From Bradyrhizobium sp. CCBAU 53340 (GTDB lineage: Bacteria; Pseudomonadota; Alphaproteobacteria; Rhizobiales; Xanthobacteraceae), in the NCBI RefSeq assembly GCF_015291645.1, contig NZ_CP030055.1, forward strand, positions 6,696,001 to 6,760,000: a stretch of DNA of 64,000 nt, given 5' to 3'. Made by a program: the position numbers and the translations under genes. Shown in pieces: positions 16,795 to 24,638 of this stretch. Each line of letters begins with the position of its first letter. Within the stretch, counting starts at the first letter, position 1. The notes below the pieces were generated by a model. That model saw only the letters and a list, made by a program, of their open reading frames with translations, made no database searches and had not been told where the DNA came from.

Positions 16795-17265
16795 ATGATC
16801 AGAGAATTCTCACCGCAAGCGACCGCCTACGCGGTCCGTTGCAAACCCGACGCCATTCGCGACTGGCGCCGCCTGGGCCTCCTCAACGGCCTCAGTGAAC
16901 GCAAGGGGAAAGGGCACCTTTTCACTGTGTCCGACGTTGCGCGAATTGCTGTCGCAGCTTTCATTGCTCGCAACGGCGCGACCCTCCGCCAGGCGTTCGA
17001 AATCGTCGATCGGCGCGGGGCCATCATCGACACCGTCGCCGCGACCGAGCGCAATGCGCCAGGCGCCGGCCAGGATTATGTGCTTACGTTCGTCGTTGAT
17101 CCGGACGTTAGTTTTCCCGCGAGCATCACCAATGCTCCGATCTCGAACATCGAATTCGACGCGGAGCCGATCGGCGCCCTGCAAATCAACGTCTCACGCC
17201 TGGTTCGATCCGCACTGGAACGTCTCGTGACCTATGACAAGTGGGACGCGGGCGCCGCCGCCTAA
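16795..17265 (+). CDS. MerR-like helix-turn-helix regulator
   Basis: Predicted 156-residue protein. ATG 16795 follows GGAGAAAG; the longer open frame from 16489 runs through the RNA-like units and is not used. Residues 1-50 look like a MerR-type winged helix (Ala-Ile-Arg-Asp-Trp-Arg-Arg-Leu-Gly-Leu-Leu ... Phe-Thr-Val-Ser-Asp-Val-Ala-Arg-Ile). The rest is a beta-rich domain of unknown kind. It stands first in the operon with the capsid gene and may control it. Confidence 0.6.
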   Translation: MIREFSPQATAYAVRCKPDAIRDWRRLGLLNGLSERKGKGHLFTVSDVARIAVAAFIARNGATLRQAFEIVDRRGAIIDTVAATERNAPGAGQDYVLTFVVDPDVSFPASITNAPISNIEFDAEPIGALQINVSRLVRSALERLVTYDKWDAGAAA

Positions 17266-17282
17266 CGAGAGCCCAAGCCACT

Positions 17283-17507
17283 ATGTCAACAAAGGAACCT
17301 GGCTTACCTGAACCGCCGGCCGACTTCGAACAGCGCTGCTCCGAGACATACAAGCGGCTCCAAGCCGGCGAGCCAATGACCATCCAGGACATCGCCGATC
17401 AACTCGGCTTGCCCTTTGAATTCCTGGGGGCGTGCCTGGCCGTCTATTCGGCAGCCGTCTACGGCGTTCCTGTCGTGATCGACTCGAGCCGACCAACCAC
17501 CCACTAA
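17283..17507 (+). CDS. Small helix-turn-helix-like protein
   Basis: Predicted 74-residue protein starting 17 bases after the regulator stop. The central part (Thr-Ile-Gln-Asp-Ile-Ala-Asp-Gln-Leu-Gly-Leu-Pro) reads like a helix-turn-helix, followed by a hydrophobic Tyr-Ser-Ala-Ala-Val-Tyr-Gly stretch. It ends 14 bases before the protease-capsid gene. Unrecognised; a small DNA-binding or capsid-assembly accessory protein is possible. Confidence 0.5.
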   Translation: MSTKEPGLPEPPADFEQRCSETYKRLQAGEPMTIQDIADQLGLPFEFLGACLAVYSAAVYGVPVVIDSSRPTTH

Positions 17508-17521
17508 AAGGAAAAATTCCT

Positions 17522-19432
17522 ATGACGAAATCTAGGGCTCGCCGGCCTCAGCCGGCGGCAACGGATTTGCACGTCCGCCGCGCGCCGGTTCGGGCGACCA
17601 CGTTCGACTCCGCGACAGGCGCTTTCTCTGCCGTGATCGCGACCGACACGCCGGTCGCGCGCCGCGATGGCGAATACGGCGATTATTTCGAAGTGTTGTC
17701 GCTCGCGCCGGCTTCCGTCCGGCTCGACCGATTGAAATCTGGTGCATCGCCGATTCTCGACTCGCATCGGTCGGGATCGGCCCGCGATCAGATCGGCGTT
17801 GTTACCGACGCCAGGATCGAGGCCGGTCAACTGGTCGCCGACGCACGTCTATCGCCTCGCGACGACGTAAAGGGCATCGCGACCGACCTCGCGGCGGGCA
17901 CACCGCCGAACGTCAGCGTTGGCTATCGCGTGTACGCCAGCGTCGAGAGCCGAGACCGCGAAGGCCGGCTGATTATCACGCGCACCGATTGGGAACCGTT
18001 CGAGGTCAGCCTCGTGGCCATTCCGGCCGATCCCAAAACTCACGTCCGAAATCAGAAAGGAATCTCTATGCCTAAGAAGCACACCATTCGTCCCACCGAT
18101 TCTCACGAGGGCGATCACGACGCCGACACCGTCGTCGCGCAGCGCGGCGAAACCGGCCAGGACAATCTCTTGTCTCGCGACGCAATCGCTATCCTCGACC
18201 ACGCGGCGGCCCGCGGCATGTCGGTTGAATTTGCTCGGCAGCACATTGCCGAGGGCTCGACCATTCATGAATTTCGGCTTGCGGTGCTCGATGAAATGGC
18301 CGAACGCGCATCCCGCCTTCACATCAATAGCCGCACTGACAGCAGCGCGACGTTCGATAATCCGGACTTCACAGCTCGCATGGTTGGCGATGTGCTGTAT
18401 GCCCGCATGACCGGCACGCGACCCGAGGGCGCAGCAGCGGAATTGGCCGGCAAGTCGCTGCTCGATCTCGGCGCGATGATGTTGGAGCAGCGCGGAGAGC
18501 GCCCGAATTGGCGCAACCGGGATCAATTGGCGAATCAGATTCTGACGCGCGCCGGCGATATGACCACGTCGGACTTCCCGAACCTCCTGACCGCGAGCGG
18601 CCACAGGGTTCTCAACCAGTCTTATCAGGTGGCGCAGACTCCGCTGCTCCAGCTTTGCAAGCGGCGCGATGCCGTCGACTTCCGCGCTTTGACTCAGGTC
18701 AAGCTGAGCGAGGCTCCCCGCCTGCTTGAAGTCAAGGAAAGCGGCGAGGTGAAGCATGGTGCGCGTTCGGAATCGGCCGAGTCGTTCAAGCTCAAGACTT
18801 ATGCGCGCATCTTTTCAATCTCGCGCCAGGCGATCGTGAATGACGATCTTGGCGCCTTCGCGGACAGCGCTAGCGCGTTCGGCCGCGCCGCTGCTCAAAC
18901 CGAGTCCGACTTGCTGGTGAGCCTGCTCACGGCCAACAGCGGGAACGGCGCCAATCTTGCTGACAACGTCGCGCTGTATGATGCGGCGCACGGCAACAAA
19001 GCCGCCGCCGCCGGCGGAATCGGCATTTCGACGTTGTCTGATGGCCGCCAGGCAATGCGAAGCCAAAAGGACATCGACGGCAAGACGTTGATTTCCGTGA
19101 GCCCGAAATACCTGGTTGTCGGCAGCCAGATCGAAACCATTGCCGAGCAGTTCTTGCATACGATCTCCGCTGTCGACTCAACCAAGGTGAACCCCTTCGG
19201 CGGAAAGCTGACGTTGCTGGTCGAGCCGCGTCTTTCCGGGCTGGCTTGGCGCCTGTTCTGCGATCCGGCGGAAGTGGCGTGCCTGATGGTGGCGTATCTC
19301 AACGGTGCCGACGGCCCGATGGTCGAGCAGCGCCTCGGATGGGACGTGCTCGGTTTGGAAATTCGCGCCGTGCTCGACGTGGGCTTCGGCCTGAATGACT
19401 TCCGGGGCACCTACCTGAACCCTGGCGCCTAA
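17522..19432 (+). CDS. Prohead protease fused to major capsid protein
   Basis: Predicted 636-residue protein; ATG 17522 follows AAAGGAAAAA. Residues about 20-180 match HK97-type prohead (S78) proteases: an Asp-Ser-His-Arg-Ser-Gly segment with the likely His and a Trp-Glu-Pro-Phe-Glu-Val-Ser-Leu-Val-Ala-Ile-Pro-Ala-Asp-Pro end. A linker and Ala-rich helices (scaffold/delta-like) follow, then from about residue 330 a capsid domain of HK97 or Mu gpT type (Val-Lys-Glu-Ser-Gly-Glu-Val-Lys-His-Gly; Arg-Gly-Thr-Tyr-Leu-Asn-Pro at the end). Protease-capsid fusions are known in tailed phages. It is intact, so a virion shell can probably be made, but no portal or terminase is nearby. Confidence 0.85.
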   Translation: MTKSRARRPQPAATDLHVRRAPVRATTFDSATGAFSAVIATDTPVARRDGEYGDYFEVLSLAPASVRLDRLKSGASPILDSHRSGSARDQIGVVTDARIEAGQLVADARLSPRDDVKGIATDLAAGTPPNVSVGYRVYASVESRDREGRLIITRTDWEPFEVSLVAIPADPKTHVRNQKGISMPKKHTIRPTDSHEGDHDADTVVAQRGETGQDNLLSRDAIAILDHAAARGMSVEFARQHIAEGSTIHEFRLAVLDEMAERASRLHINSRTDSSATFDNPDFTARMVGDVLYARMTGTRPEGAAAELAGKSLLDLGAMMLEQRGERPNWRNRDQLANQILTRAGDMTTSDFPNLLTASGHRVLNQSYQVAQTPLLQLCKRRDAVDFRALTQVKLSEAPRLLEVKESGEVKHGARSESAESFKLKTYARIFSISRQAIVNDDLGAFADSASAFGRAAAQTESDLLVSLLTANSGNGANLADNVALYDAAHGNKAAAAGGIGISTLSDGRQAMRSQKDIDGKTLISVSPKYLVVGSQIETIAEQFLHTISAVDSTKVNPFGGKLTLLVEPRLSGLAWRLFCDPAEVACLMVAYLNGADGPMVEQRLGWDVLGLEIRAVLDVGFGLNDFRGTYLNPGA

Positions 19433-19438
19433 CAAATA

Positions 19439-19541
19439 CTGCGAGCAAGCAAACCCAAGAGGGTGTCGCGGCCTTCATCCGGTAGCAGAAAGCTATCCTC
19501 CCCGGCTTGCTCGCAGAGTCATGAGCGGGGCCAAGGATAGC
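19439..19541 (+). ncRNA. Pseudoknot candidate after the capsid gene
   Basis: Stem 1 pairs CTGCGAGCAAGC (19439-19450) with GCTTGCTCGCAG (19505-19516), 12 perfect pairs. Stem 2 pairs GCTATCCT-CCCC (19492-19503) with GGGG (19527-19530) plus AGGATAGC (19534-19541). The left arm of stem 2 is inside stem 1 and its right arm is outside, so the two either compete or form a pseudoknot. It begins six bases after the capsid stop. It could be a 3'-end element, an attenuator or a packaging signal. Confidence 0.55.
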
Positions 19542-19576
19542 ACCAAGGCCGCATTTTCCTTTCCAGGCTAGATCAC

Positions 19577-19822
19577 ATGCTCGACGAAAAACCGTCTGCG
19601 CGCCGCAGCAGCACGTTGCCGCTGTCGTTGCCGCCGCGAGGCTTATCGCGTGTTCAAGCCGCTGAGTACATCGGGGTCAGCCCCTCGACGTTTGACAAAA
19701 TGGTCGCCGAGGGCGACATGCCCGCGCCCAAGAAGATCAGGGGGCGGGTGATTTGGGATCGCAAACAGCTTGACTGCGCCTTTGACGCATTCGACGATGG
19801 CGGCGAAAATCCATGGGATTGA
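19577..19822 (+). CDS. AlpA-type excisionase/regulator
   Basis: Predicted 81-residue protein with a MerR/AlpA-like DNA-binding helix pair: Leu-Ser-Arg-Val-Gln-Ala-Ala-Glu-Tyr-Ile-Gly-Val-Ser-Pro-Ser-Thr-Phe-Asp-Lys-Met, then Pro-Ala-Pro-Lys-Lys-Ile-Arg-Gly-Arg-Val-Ile-Trp-Asp. Such proteins in P4-like elements act as excision factors and integrase regulators. Its last codons overlap the annotated start of the integrase gene by ten bases, indicating coupling. Confidence 0.8.
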   Translation: MLDEKPSARRSSTLPLSLPPRGLSRVQAAEYIGVSPSTFDKMVAEGDMPAPKKIRGRVIWDRKQLDCAFDAFDDGGENPWD

Positions 19823-20871
19823 ATTCGGTTTCCAGCATGCGCGTGCCGCTTAAGTACATTTGCGAGGATGTCGATCGGCACGGCAACGTGCGCTGCTACG
19901 TCCGCGCACCAGGGAAACGAAAGGTGCGCATTCGCGCGCTGCCTGGCACGCCCGAATTTATGGACGAATATCAAGCGGCGATCGCAACAGCCGCCGAGGC
20001 ACCTTTGCGCCAGGCCGACGCCGCAAAGAAAGGATCGTTCCGCTATCTCTGCATTCGCTACTACGGGAGTTCGGCCTACAAGGCTTTGGACATCAGCACG
20101 CGCAATTGGCAGCGTCGAGCCCTCGACGAGATCGCCGGCGAGCATGGAGCGAAGCCGATTGCGATGATGCAGCCTCGGCACGTGCGGCGGATGCGCGACG
20201 CAAAGGCTACAACGCCGGCCGCCGCTAATCAGCTCGTGAAGGCATTGCGGGCCTTATTCTCCTGGGCAAACGAGGCGGAGGAAACGACCGTGAATCCGAC
20301 GGTCGGAGTGAAAAAGCTGAAATATCGGTCGGAGGGCCATCACACTTGGACCGATGAAGAGATTCAACAGTATTACGTGCGGCACCCGCTCGGCACGAAA
20401 GCGCGGCTTGCGCTCGATTTGCTGCGCTATACGACGGGGCGGCGCGAGGATGCGCCGCGCCTCGGCCGACAACATACGCGCGACGGCCGAGTCCGCTTCC
20501 GCCAGGCAAAGAATGAGCATCGCAACCCGATCGACATCGATATGCCGCTGCACCCGGCGTTGGCCGAAAGCATCGCGGCGGCCAAGGTTGGCACCAATAT
20601 GACGTTTCTACTCACCGAGTTCGGCAAGCCATTCACGGCGAATGGATTCGGGAACAAGTTCAAGGATTGGTGCCGGCAAGCCGATCTGCCACACTGCTCG
20701 GCGCACGGCATTCGCAAAGCCACTTCGACGGCACTCGCAGAAGCCGGCGCAACGCCACACGAGATCATGGCGATTACCGGCCATCAGACCTTGGAGGAGG
20801 TAGAGCGCTACACGAGGGCGGCGAGCCGAAAGAAGACGGCCGACAAAGCCATGGCGAAACTTGCAGGGTGA
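19813..20871 (+). CDS. int: Tyrosine integrase
   Basis: Predicted 352-residue phage-type integrase. The N-terminal arm-binding part is followed by a SAM-like core-binding domain (about residues 75-160). The catalytic domain has Arg in Thr-Thr-Gly-Arg-Arg-Glu-Asp, the box II motif His-Gly-Ile-Arg, the later His in Thr-Gly-His-Gln-Thr and the nucleophile Tyr in Glu-Arg-Tyr-Thr-Arg-Ala. Start codons at 19813 and 19837 are both possible. Phage integrases of this kind favour tRNA 3' ends with cores of 15-30 bp, which fits the 18-bp tRNA-Glu repeat. It is unusual that the gene is 23 kb from the tRNA. Confidence 0.88.
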   Translation: MGLNSVSSMRVPLKYICEDVDRHGNVRCYVRAPGKRKVRIRALPGTPEFMDEYQAAIATAAEAPLRQADAAKKGSFRYLCIRYYGSSAYKALDISTRNWQRRALDEIAGEHGAKPIAMMQPRHVRRMRDAKATTPAAANQLVKALRALFSWANEAEETTVNPTVGVKKLKYRSEGHHTWTDEEIQQYYVRHPLGTKARLALDLLRYTTGRREDAPRLGRQHTRDGRVRFRQAKNEHRNPIDIDMPLHPALAESIAAAKVGTNMTFLLTEFGKPFTANGFGNKFKDWCRQADLPHCSAHGIRKATSTALAEAGATPHEIMAITGHQTLEEVERYTRAASRKKTADKAMAKLAG

Positions 20872-20878
20872 AGATGAC

Positions 20879-21694
20879 CTAGTATTTGCGAGCTCCTGCA
20901 CCGAGCACCGGCTTCGGCCGGAGGTCCTTCTCGAGGCGATAGACTTCCGCCTCTATTTCTTCCGGTGAAAATTTTTTGGTGTAGGTGTGGTCTCCGTAGG
21001 TGAACACAAACGTTATTCGGCCGAAATCGCGAATGAATTCGGCACTGCTTATCCCCGCGGAGTCGGTAAGTCGTGCTCCAAGATTGAACTGTTGGCCCGC
21101 CGGGATTCCGTATCCCGTAGGCGAGACCAAATCGCCTTTGTCATTAACGACAAGGATCTGGAATTGCTTGCCTGTGATCTCCGAGCGAACGTAGCCATCT
21201 AGCGGCCGGATAAAATCGTTCGATTTATTCTGTCCCACCGCCTGGAACGATTGAATATGAACGCCATTTTCGCCGCCGCTTGCGCCGAAAATATATTGGC
21301 CTCGTAACCAAGTAATTGGACCTCCGTCATCCGGCAGCAAAATGGGCACTGAGTTGTTAGATGTTGCTGCCTTGGCTTCTCGACTTGCTTGGGGGGATCG
21401 TTGAACGTGCATCCAAACGGCGCCAGCGAGCGCGATAGCGAGACCCAGAATGACTACGTGAGAAGGCTCCAACATTTTCACCAACTGAATTGGGCGCCTC
21501 AGTTTCTCTCGAACGGAAGCGCGGTTTGTTTTGTTGTGGAGAGGCCAACAGAGAACGATGAGCGTAGCGAGGGAAAAAATCTCCACTCCGTTTTGGAGCG
21601 GTTTCTGCCATTCCGAACCTGGCGACAGGCTAATCATCGTCAGAGCGCAAGATACGGCGAAGCCCAGAAGGCCCCATACAGAGCTAGACCACAT
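20879..21694 (-). CDS. Membrane protein at the satellite's integrase end
   Basis: Predicted 271-residue protein converging on the integrase with a 7-base gap. Three hydrophobic segments lie in the first 95 residues (near 5-25, 38-52, 74-92). A soluble C-terminal half follows, beta-rich with Gly-Tyr-Val-Arg-Ser-Glu-Ile-Thr-Gly and Phe-Val-Phe-Thr-Tyr-Gly-Asp-His segments. No recognised family. Satellites often place accessory cargo beside the integrase, so this could be such cargo; the function is unknown. Confidence 0.6.
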   Translation of the reverse strand: MWSSSVWGLLGFAVSCALTMISLSPGSEWQKPLQNGVEIFSLATLIVLCWPLHNKTNRASVREKLRRPIQLVKMLEPSHVVILGLAIALAGAVWMHVQRSPQASREAKAATSNNSVPILLPDDGGPITWLRGQYIFGASGGENGVHIQSFQAVGQNKSNDFIRPLDGYVRSEITGKQFQILVVNDKGDLVSPTGYGIPAGQQFNLGARLTDSAGISSAEFIRDFGRITFVFTYGDHTYTKKFSPEEIEAEVYRLEKDLRPKPVLGAGARKY

Positions 21695-21857
21695 TCCAAA
21701 GCCCCCCGGTTGCGCGGGCCGGTAGATTCGTGCGCTAGGGGAAAGTTACCCGATCTATGCGGGCGAACGTATGGGGCACATACGGTGTCCCACTGAAAAC
21801 TGAGGTGGGACAAAAAACGAAAATTATTGAGTGACTACAACGCCATAAAACGCGCGT

Positions 21858-21920
21858 GGCGCGCCATTCAGAACAAAACTGCGAACTCATATATCATTGA
21901 AGTTATTATATAAAATGAAC
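21858..21920. repeat. Dispersed intergenic repeat, copy 2
   Basis: TGGCGCGCCATTCAGAACAA onward aligns with 7880-7942 over about 60 bases. It sits in the 640-base gap 21695-22336, which otherwise holds no convincing gene. That gap also carries a short sequence at 21731-21746 (GCGCTAGGGGAA) that partly recalls the att core. Confidence 0.55.
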
Positions 21921-22336
21921 ACGCCTGACAAGTGGTCGAGTTTAGGAAGCGAGTGCTTCCCGAACAAGTACCGGGGCTTGTGAGCGGGGCGGAGCCCAAT
22001 TTGGGCAGCTGTTGAGTTGCACAATTGTCGGCCGAGGGACCGAAATGTGGACACGGACATTGTGTGGTGTCCAGGGCAGCTTTTCCGAATGCCGCGAGAT
22101 TTCCAGATTGTGGCCCGCGGGGGAAGCCGGTCCATCCTAATTGCGGTCCCCGGCCAAGCCCACCTTAGCGCTACGCGCCTAGATATTTCCGAAATGGGGG
22201 AACGCCGGTCTGGGGGGACTATTGCCTCTGCGGCGGCGGAAATTTTGCGAGGAGCAGGACAGTCACCATCGCGGCCGGAGCGGCGTAATGCCCGCTTAGT
22301 CGCGATCAAGCCATCCCTCCAAGCAAGAGAAATATC

Positions 22337-22510
22337 ATGAACAGGTCGAAGCCAACCCATTTCCGCAACTCGTTGAATTTGAGAGACAAGGTGCAGGTCA
22401 AGATCCTGCGCAAGCGGCTCAAGCTGACGGATGAGCAGTTTAGCAGCGTCCTTCGCAAATCGGGCATTTCAATCTCGGCTATCGCCAAGGAAGCCGCTAC
22501 TTTGAAGTAA
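22337..22510 (+). CDS. DUF3606-like small protein
   Basis: Predicted 57-residue basic protein with a helix-turn-helix-like layout: Lys-Ile-Leu-Arg-Lys-Arg-Leu-Lys-Leu-Thr-Asp-Glu-Gln-Phe then Leu-Arg-Lys-Ser-Gly-Ile-Ser-Ile-Ser-Ala-Ile. The pattern resembles DUF3606 proteins, which are abundant as lone small genes in rhizobia. ATG 22337 follows AAGAGAAA. Function unknown. Confidence 0.5.
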   Translation: MNRSKPTHFRNSLNLRDKVQVKILRKRLKLTDEQFSSVLRKSGISISAIAKEAATLK

Positions 22511-22594
22511 CGAACAGCAGCGACGGGCATGAAGATAGTCTTGTCTCCATTGTCTTGCGACGCGATTGATTGTCTTTTCGATTGTCCCAGTAGC

Positions 22595-23035
22595 TCAATC
22601 GCGACAGATGCTTCCAGATTCGTCGGCGTATCGCCAACGATATAGCGCCCGGGCAACCGGATCACGCGGCGCGAACATGGCTGGGTTACTGACTGCCGGC
22701 CGGTCATCACTCATTGAACACCAGCCGTCCGCCTTAATGCAGATCTCGACTCGAGCGTCCCTTTGCGCTCGATACGGATTATTTGTCCCACCGTTGTGAG
22801 CTTCCGTCCATTTTGCCGCGTCGGAGGCCGTTAACTTGTCTGCATCATTCTCGCACTGCTTTGCGATCTGAATCAGACGGTCGCGGGGAAAAGCATAGTA
22901 TCTCACGGCATGGGGAATCAGCGCGAGCGCAATGGCTGCTGCCAACGTGAGCTTGATCAATCTCAGCAAATGGCGCCCCAACCGACAAACAAAACAGTAG
23001 AAGAATGCTCGACAGGCTTCACCTCGGGGCCGCAC
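22595..23035 (-). CDS. Exported or membrane-anchored protein, unknown
   Basis: Predicted protein of up to 146 residues. A hydrophobic stretch (Leu-Thr-Leu-Ala-Ala-Ala-Ile-Ala-Leu-Ala-Leu-Ile) near residues 28-41 looks like a signal anchor. The following domain has three Cys (Cys-Glu-Asn-Asp; Ile-Cys-Ile-Lys; Trp-Cys-Ser-Met) and ends with another. The true start is uncertain; the first 20 residues look untranslated. No family recognised. Confidence 0.45.
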   Translation of the reverse strand: MRPRGEACRAFFYCFVCRLGRHLLRLIKLTLAAAIALALIPHAVRYYAFPRDRLIQIAKQCENDADKLTASDAAKWTEAHNGGTNNPYRAQRDARVEICIKADGWCSMSDDRPAVSNPAMFAPRDPVARALYRWRYADESGSICRD

Positions 23036-23051
23036 GCTCCGCCAAGGTATT

Positions 23052-23288
23052 TCACCGCTTCACAGGCTCAGTCGGTTTCGCGGTATCCCATGGGCGTTTG
23101 CCGGACGCGTCACGATCCCATGGGCGCGCAACCGATGCTGATTTCTCTTCCAATACATCTTTAGCGCGTGCCGCCTTGATCTGGTCGCGAATTGACATTT
23201 CTGTTGCAGCAGGCGCTTGCTCGGCCGCTCGAACATTAGCACTGGATGACAAGAAGAGGATCGCGCCGACCACCAAGATCTTTTCCAT
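23052..23288 (-). CDS. Small exported protein
   Basis: Predicted 78-residue protein. Residues 1-21 form a signal peptide (Met-Glu-Lys-Ile-Leu-Val-Val-Gly-Ala-Ile-Leu-Phe-Leu ... Ala-Glu) with a likely cut after Val-Arg-Ala-Ala. The mature part is charged, with two Arg-Pro-Trp-Asp repeats. Presumed periplasmic; role unknown. Confidence 0.5.
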   Translation of the reverse strand: MEKILVVGAILFLSSSANVRAAEQAPAATEMSIRDQIKAARAKDVLEEKSASVARPWDRDASGKRPWDTAKPTEPVKR

Positions 23289-23584
23289 CAATGCCGATAG
23301 CACGATCACCCGTTGTTGTCCGATCTATCTTCGACCCCAGCGCGGAGCTAACAACAACGATCGCCTTCCACGCAACGCAGTCGACGCAGTGATAGTCAGC
23401 CGAAGGCTGCCGTGCAGCTTACGCAGGTGTGCCAGGCTAGACAGCGGACTTTGAGATCCTCGTGCGGGCCGCCGGACCAGCAACCATTTTCTGCCACATC
23501 TCTTGTCCTCCATCACCGATCGAGGCTGCACAAGGGGCATCGGTCGCTGGCACATGGAACTCCCGTCTGTCTCCGGAGTGCGTC

Positions 23585-23830
23585 ATGACCCGGTACTATT
23601 TCGATCTCGTCGACGATGACGGCCTGTTCCTTGACGAGGAAGGTCTGGAACTTGCTGACGTTCGGGCGGCGCAGGTTGAGGCGGCAAAGTCATTGGCCGA
23701 CATGGCACGGGATGCGACGTATGAATCTGGTAGTTCTTCAAAGCGCCATATGGCAATTGCGGTACGGGACGACGCCGGTCCCGTGATGCATGTGGGGTTC
23801 GAATTTGGCGACGGAGGGCGGCAACAGTGA
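23585..23830 (+). CDS. DUF6894 protein, copy 1
   Basis: Predicted 81-residue protein with the DUF6894 pattern: Arg-Tyr-Tyr-Phe-Asp-Leu, a Asp-Glu-Glu-Gly-Leu-Glu-Leu turn, an Ala-Glu-Ala-Ala-Lys-Ser-Leu-Ala helix, and a final two-stranded part. Function unknown; the family is abundant in Bradyrhizobium and relatives. The ribosome binding site (GGAGT at 23575-23579) can pair with ACTCC at 23559-23563, a weaker version of the leader hairpin seen at five other loci here. Confidence 0.75.
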   Translation: MTRYYFDLVDDDGLFLDEEGLELADVRAAQVEAAKSLADMARDATYESGSSSKRHMAIAVRDDAGPVMHVGFEFGDGGRQQ

Positions 23831-23944
23831 CAGGGCCTATGGGTGCCGGCGTTGCTCCTCGATCCACCTTCGAGCATCCATGAGGTGGCCCCTCGTCGCG
23901 CCGCAATAGCGGTCAAGCGTCCGCCTCACGCTTGACTGCGCCGC

Positions 23945-24292
23945 CTACCTCTTTTTTGCCGACCCGAAATCCGGCTGCCAGGCGACCTCTTTCCGGCTGG
24001 GCTGTGCTGCGATCACCTTGGCTTTTTCCTTCTTCGGCTTCTTGGCTTCGCGATTGCCGCGTTGCTGTCCCTTGGCCATGACGTCCATCTCCTGTTGGGG
24101 TTCAAGTTCTTTCAGTTCGTCCGACTGCAGGATGCGCCCGCGAGGCGTGCAGACGCGGACATCCATGTAACCGTCGCGCAGCAGCTTTCGCGCGAGCCGC
24201 AGTGCAACGATCGCGCTGCCACGGCCGAGATTGGCGCTGCCATATTCGTTGGTCCCCATGACCAGGTAAGGCACGCGCGTTGCCTTAGCCAT
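23945..24292 (-). CDS. Basic two-part small protein, possibly fused
   Basis: Predicted 115-residue protein. Residues 1-67 are an alpha-beta domain (Tyr-Leu-Val-Met-Gly-Thr-Asn-Glu-Tyr-Gly; Val-Arg-Val-Cys-Thr-Pro-Arg-Gly). The last 44 residues, from an internal ATG at 24079 with AGGAG before it, form a Lys-rich tail resembling a stand-alone rhizobial small protein (Met-Ala-Lys-Gly-Gln-Gln-Arg-Gly-Asn-Arg-Glu). Its ATG overlaps the stop of the 32-residue membrane protein gene, so the two are coupled. Function unknown. Confidence 0.55.
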   Translation of the reverse strand: MAKATRVPYLVMGTNEYGSANLGRGSAIVALRLARKLLRDGYMDVRVCTPRGRILQSDELKELEPQQEMDVMAKGQQRGNREAKKPKKEKAKVIAAQPSRKEVAWQPDFGSAKKR

Positions 24293-24383
24293 TGAGGATG
24301 GCCGCAGCACACACCAGAAGCAAAAGGAACAACGGAACGATCACCGGCGGGACCATCCATTCCGAGGCGCGAAAACGCGACAT
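24285..24383 (-). CDS. 32-residue single-span membrane protein
   Basis: Charged N terminus (Ser-Arg-Phe-Arg-Ala-Ser-Glu), then Trp-Met-Val-Pro-Pro-Val-Ile-Val-Pro-Leu-Phe-Leu and a leucine-rich membrane span, ending Ile-Leu-Asn-Gly. It is clearly related to the protein at 37198-37299 (shared Glu-Trp-x-Val-Pro-Pro-x-x-Val-Pro). Translation starts right after a leader hairpin that covers the ribosome binding site. It overlaps the next gene by eight bases. Confidence 0.65.
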   Translation of the reverse strand: MSRFRASEWMVPPVIVPLFLLLLVCAAAILNG

Positions 24384-24434
24384 CGAGCGCTCCTGCAACT
24401 CTGTCGGCGGGAGCGCACGTGACCCTCAGTCACC
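24384..24434 (-). promoter_or_regulatory. Leader element, copy A
   Basis: Minus strand: GGTGACTGAGGG, then GCGCTCCCGCC, then the start region. GCGCTCC (24410-24416) pairs perfectly with GGAGCGC (24387-24393), which contains the ribosome binding site. GTGAC/GTCAC can form a second small hairpin upstream. Confidence 0.6.
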
Positions 24435-24638
24435 GGTCGATGCCGTTGAGAAGTGCGGTGATGCGACAACCCTACGCCTGCGAGGCGCCAATAGCGAGTG
24501 CTAAAACGCAGTTCGGGCAAGGCTGCACTGCGACGTCAGCGCGCGGCAATGGCGAATGTGCTGGCTATTGCTCAATGACGGGCGCATGGTCGTCGCTGTC
24601 GGTCGGTTAGGGCCCCTCTTGCAAAAAGGCAGGCGTGC

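Larger units (their letters stand above)
10601..20871. mobile_element. Capsid-encoding phage-satellite-like element
   Basis: Gene order: primase/helicase, origin-like repeat, small wHTH-like protein, tape-measure-like protein, membrane protein, MerR-like regulator, prohead protease-capsid fusion, AlpA, integrase. Almost all are on the plus strand. Portal, terminase, head-tail joining, tail tube, baseplate and lysis genes are absent. The right end is not resolved: it is at or after the integrase stop, perhaps near 21738, where a partial core-like sequence occurs. A degraded prophage is the alternative, but the reading frames are intact. Confidence 0.7.

Noticed and set aside
22017..22340. 107-residue plus-strand ORF
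   Set aside because: No recognisable domain, no good ribosome binding site, and opposing frames of similar quality.
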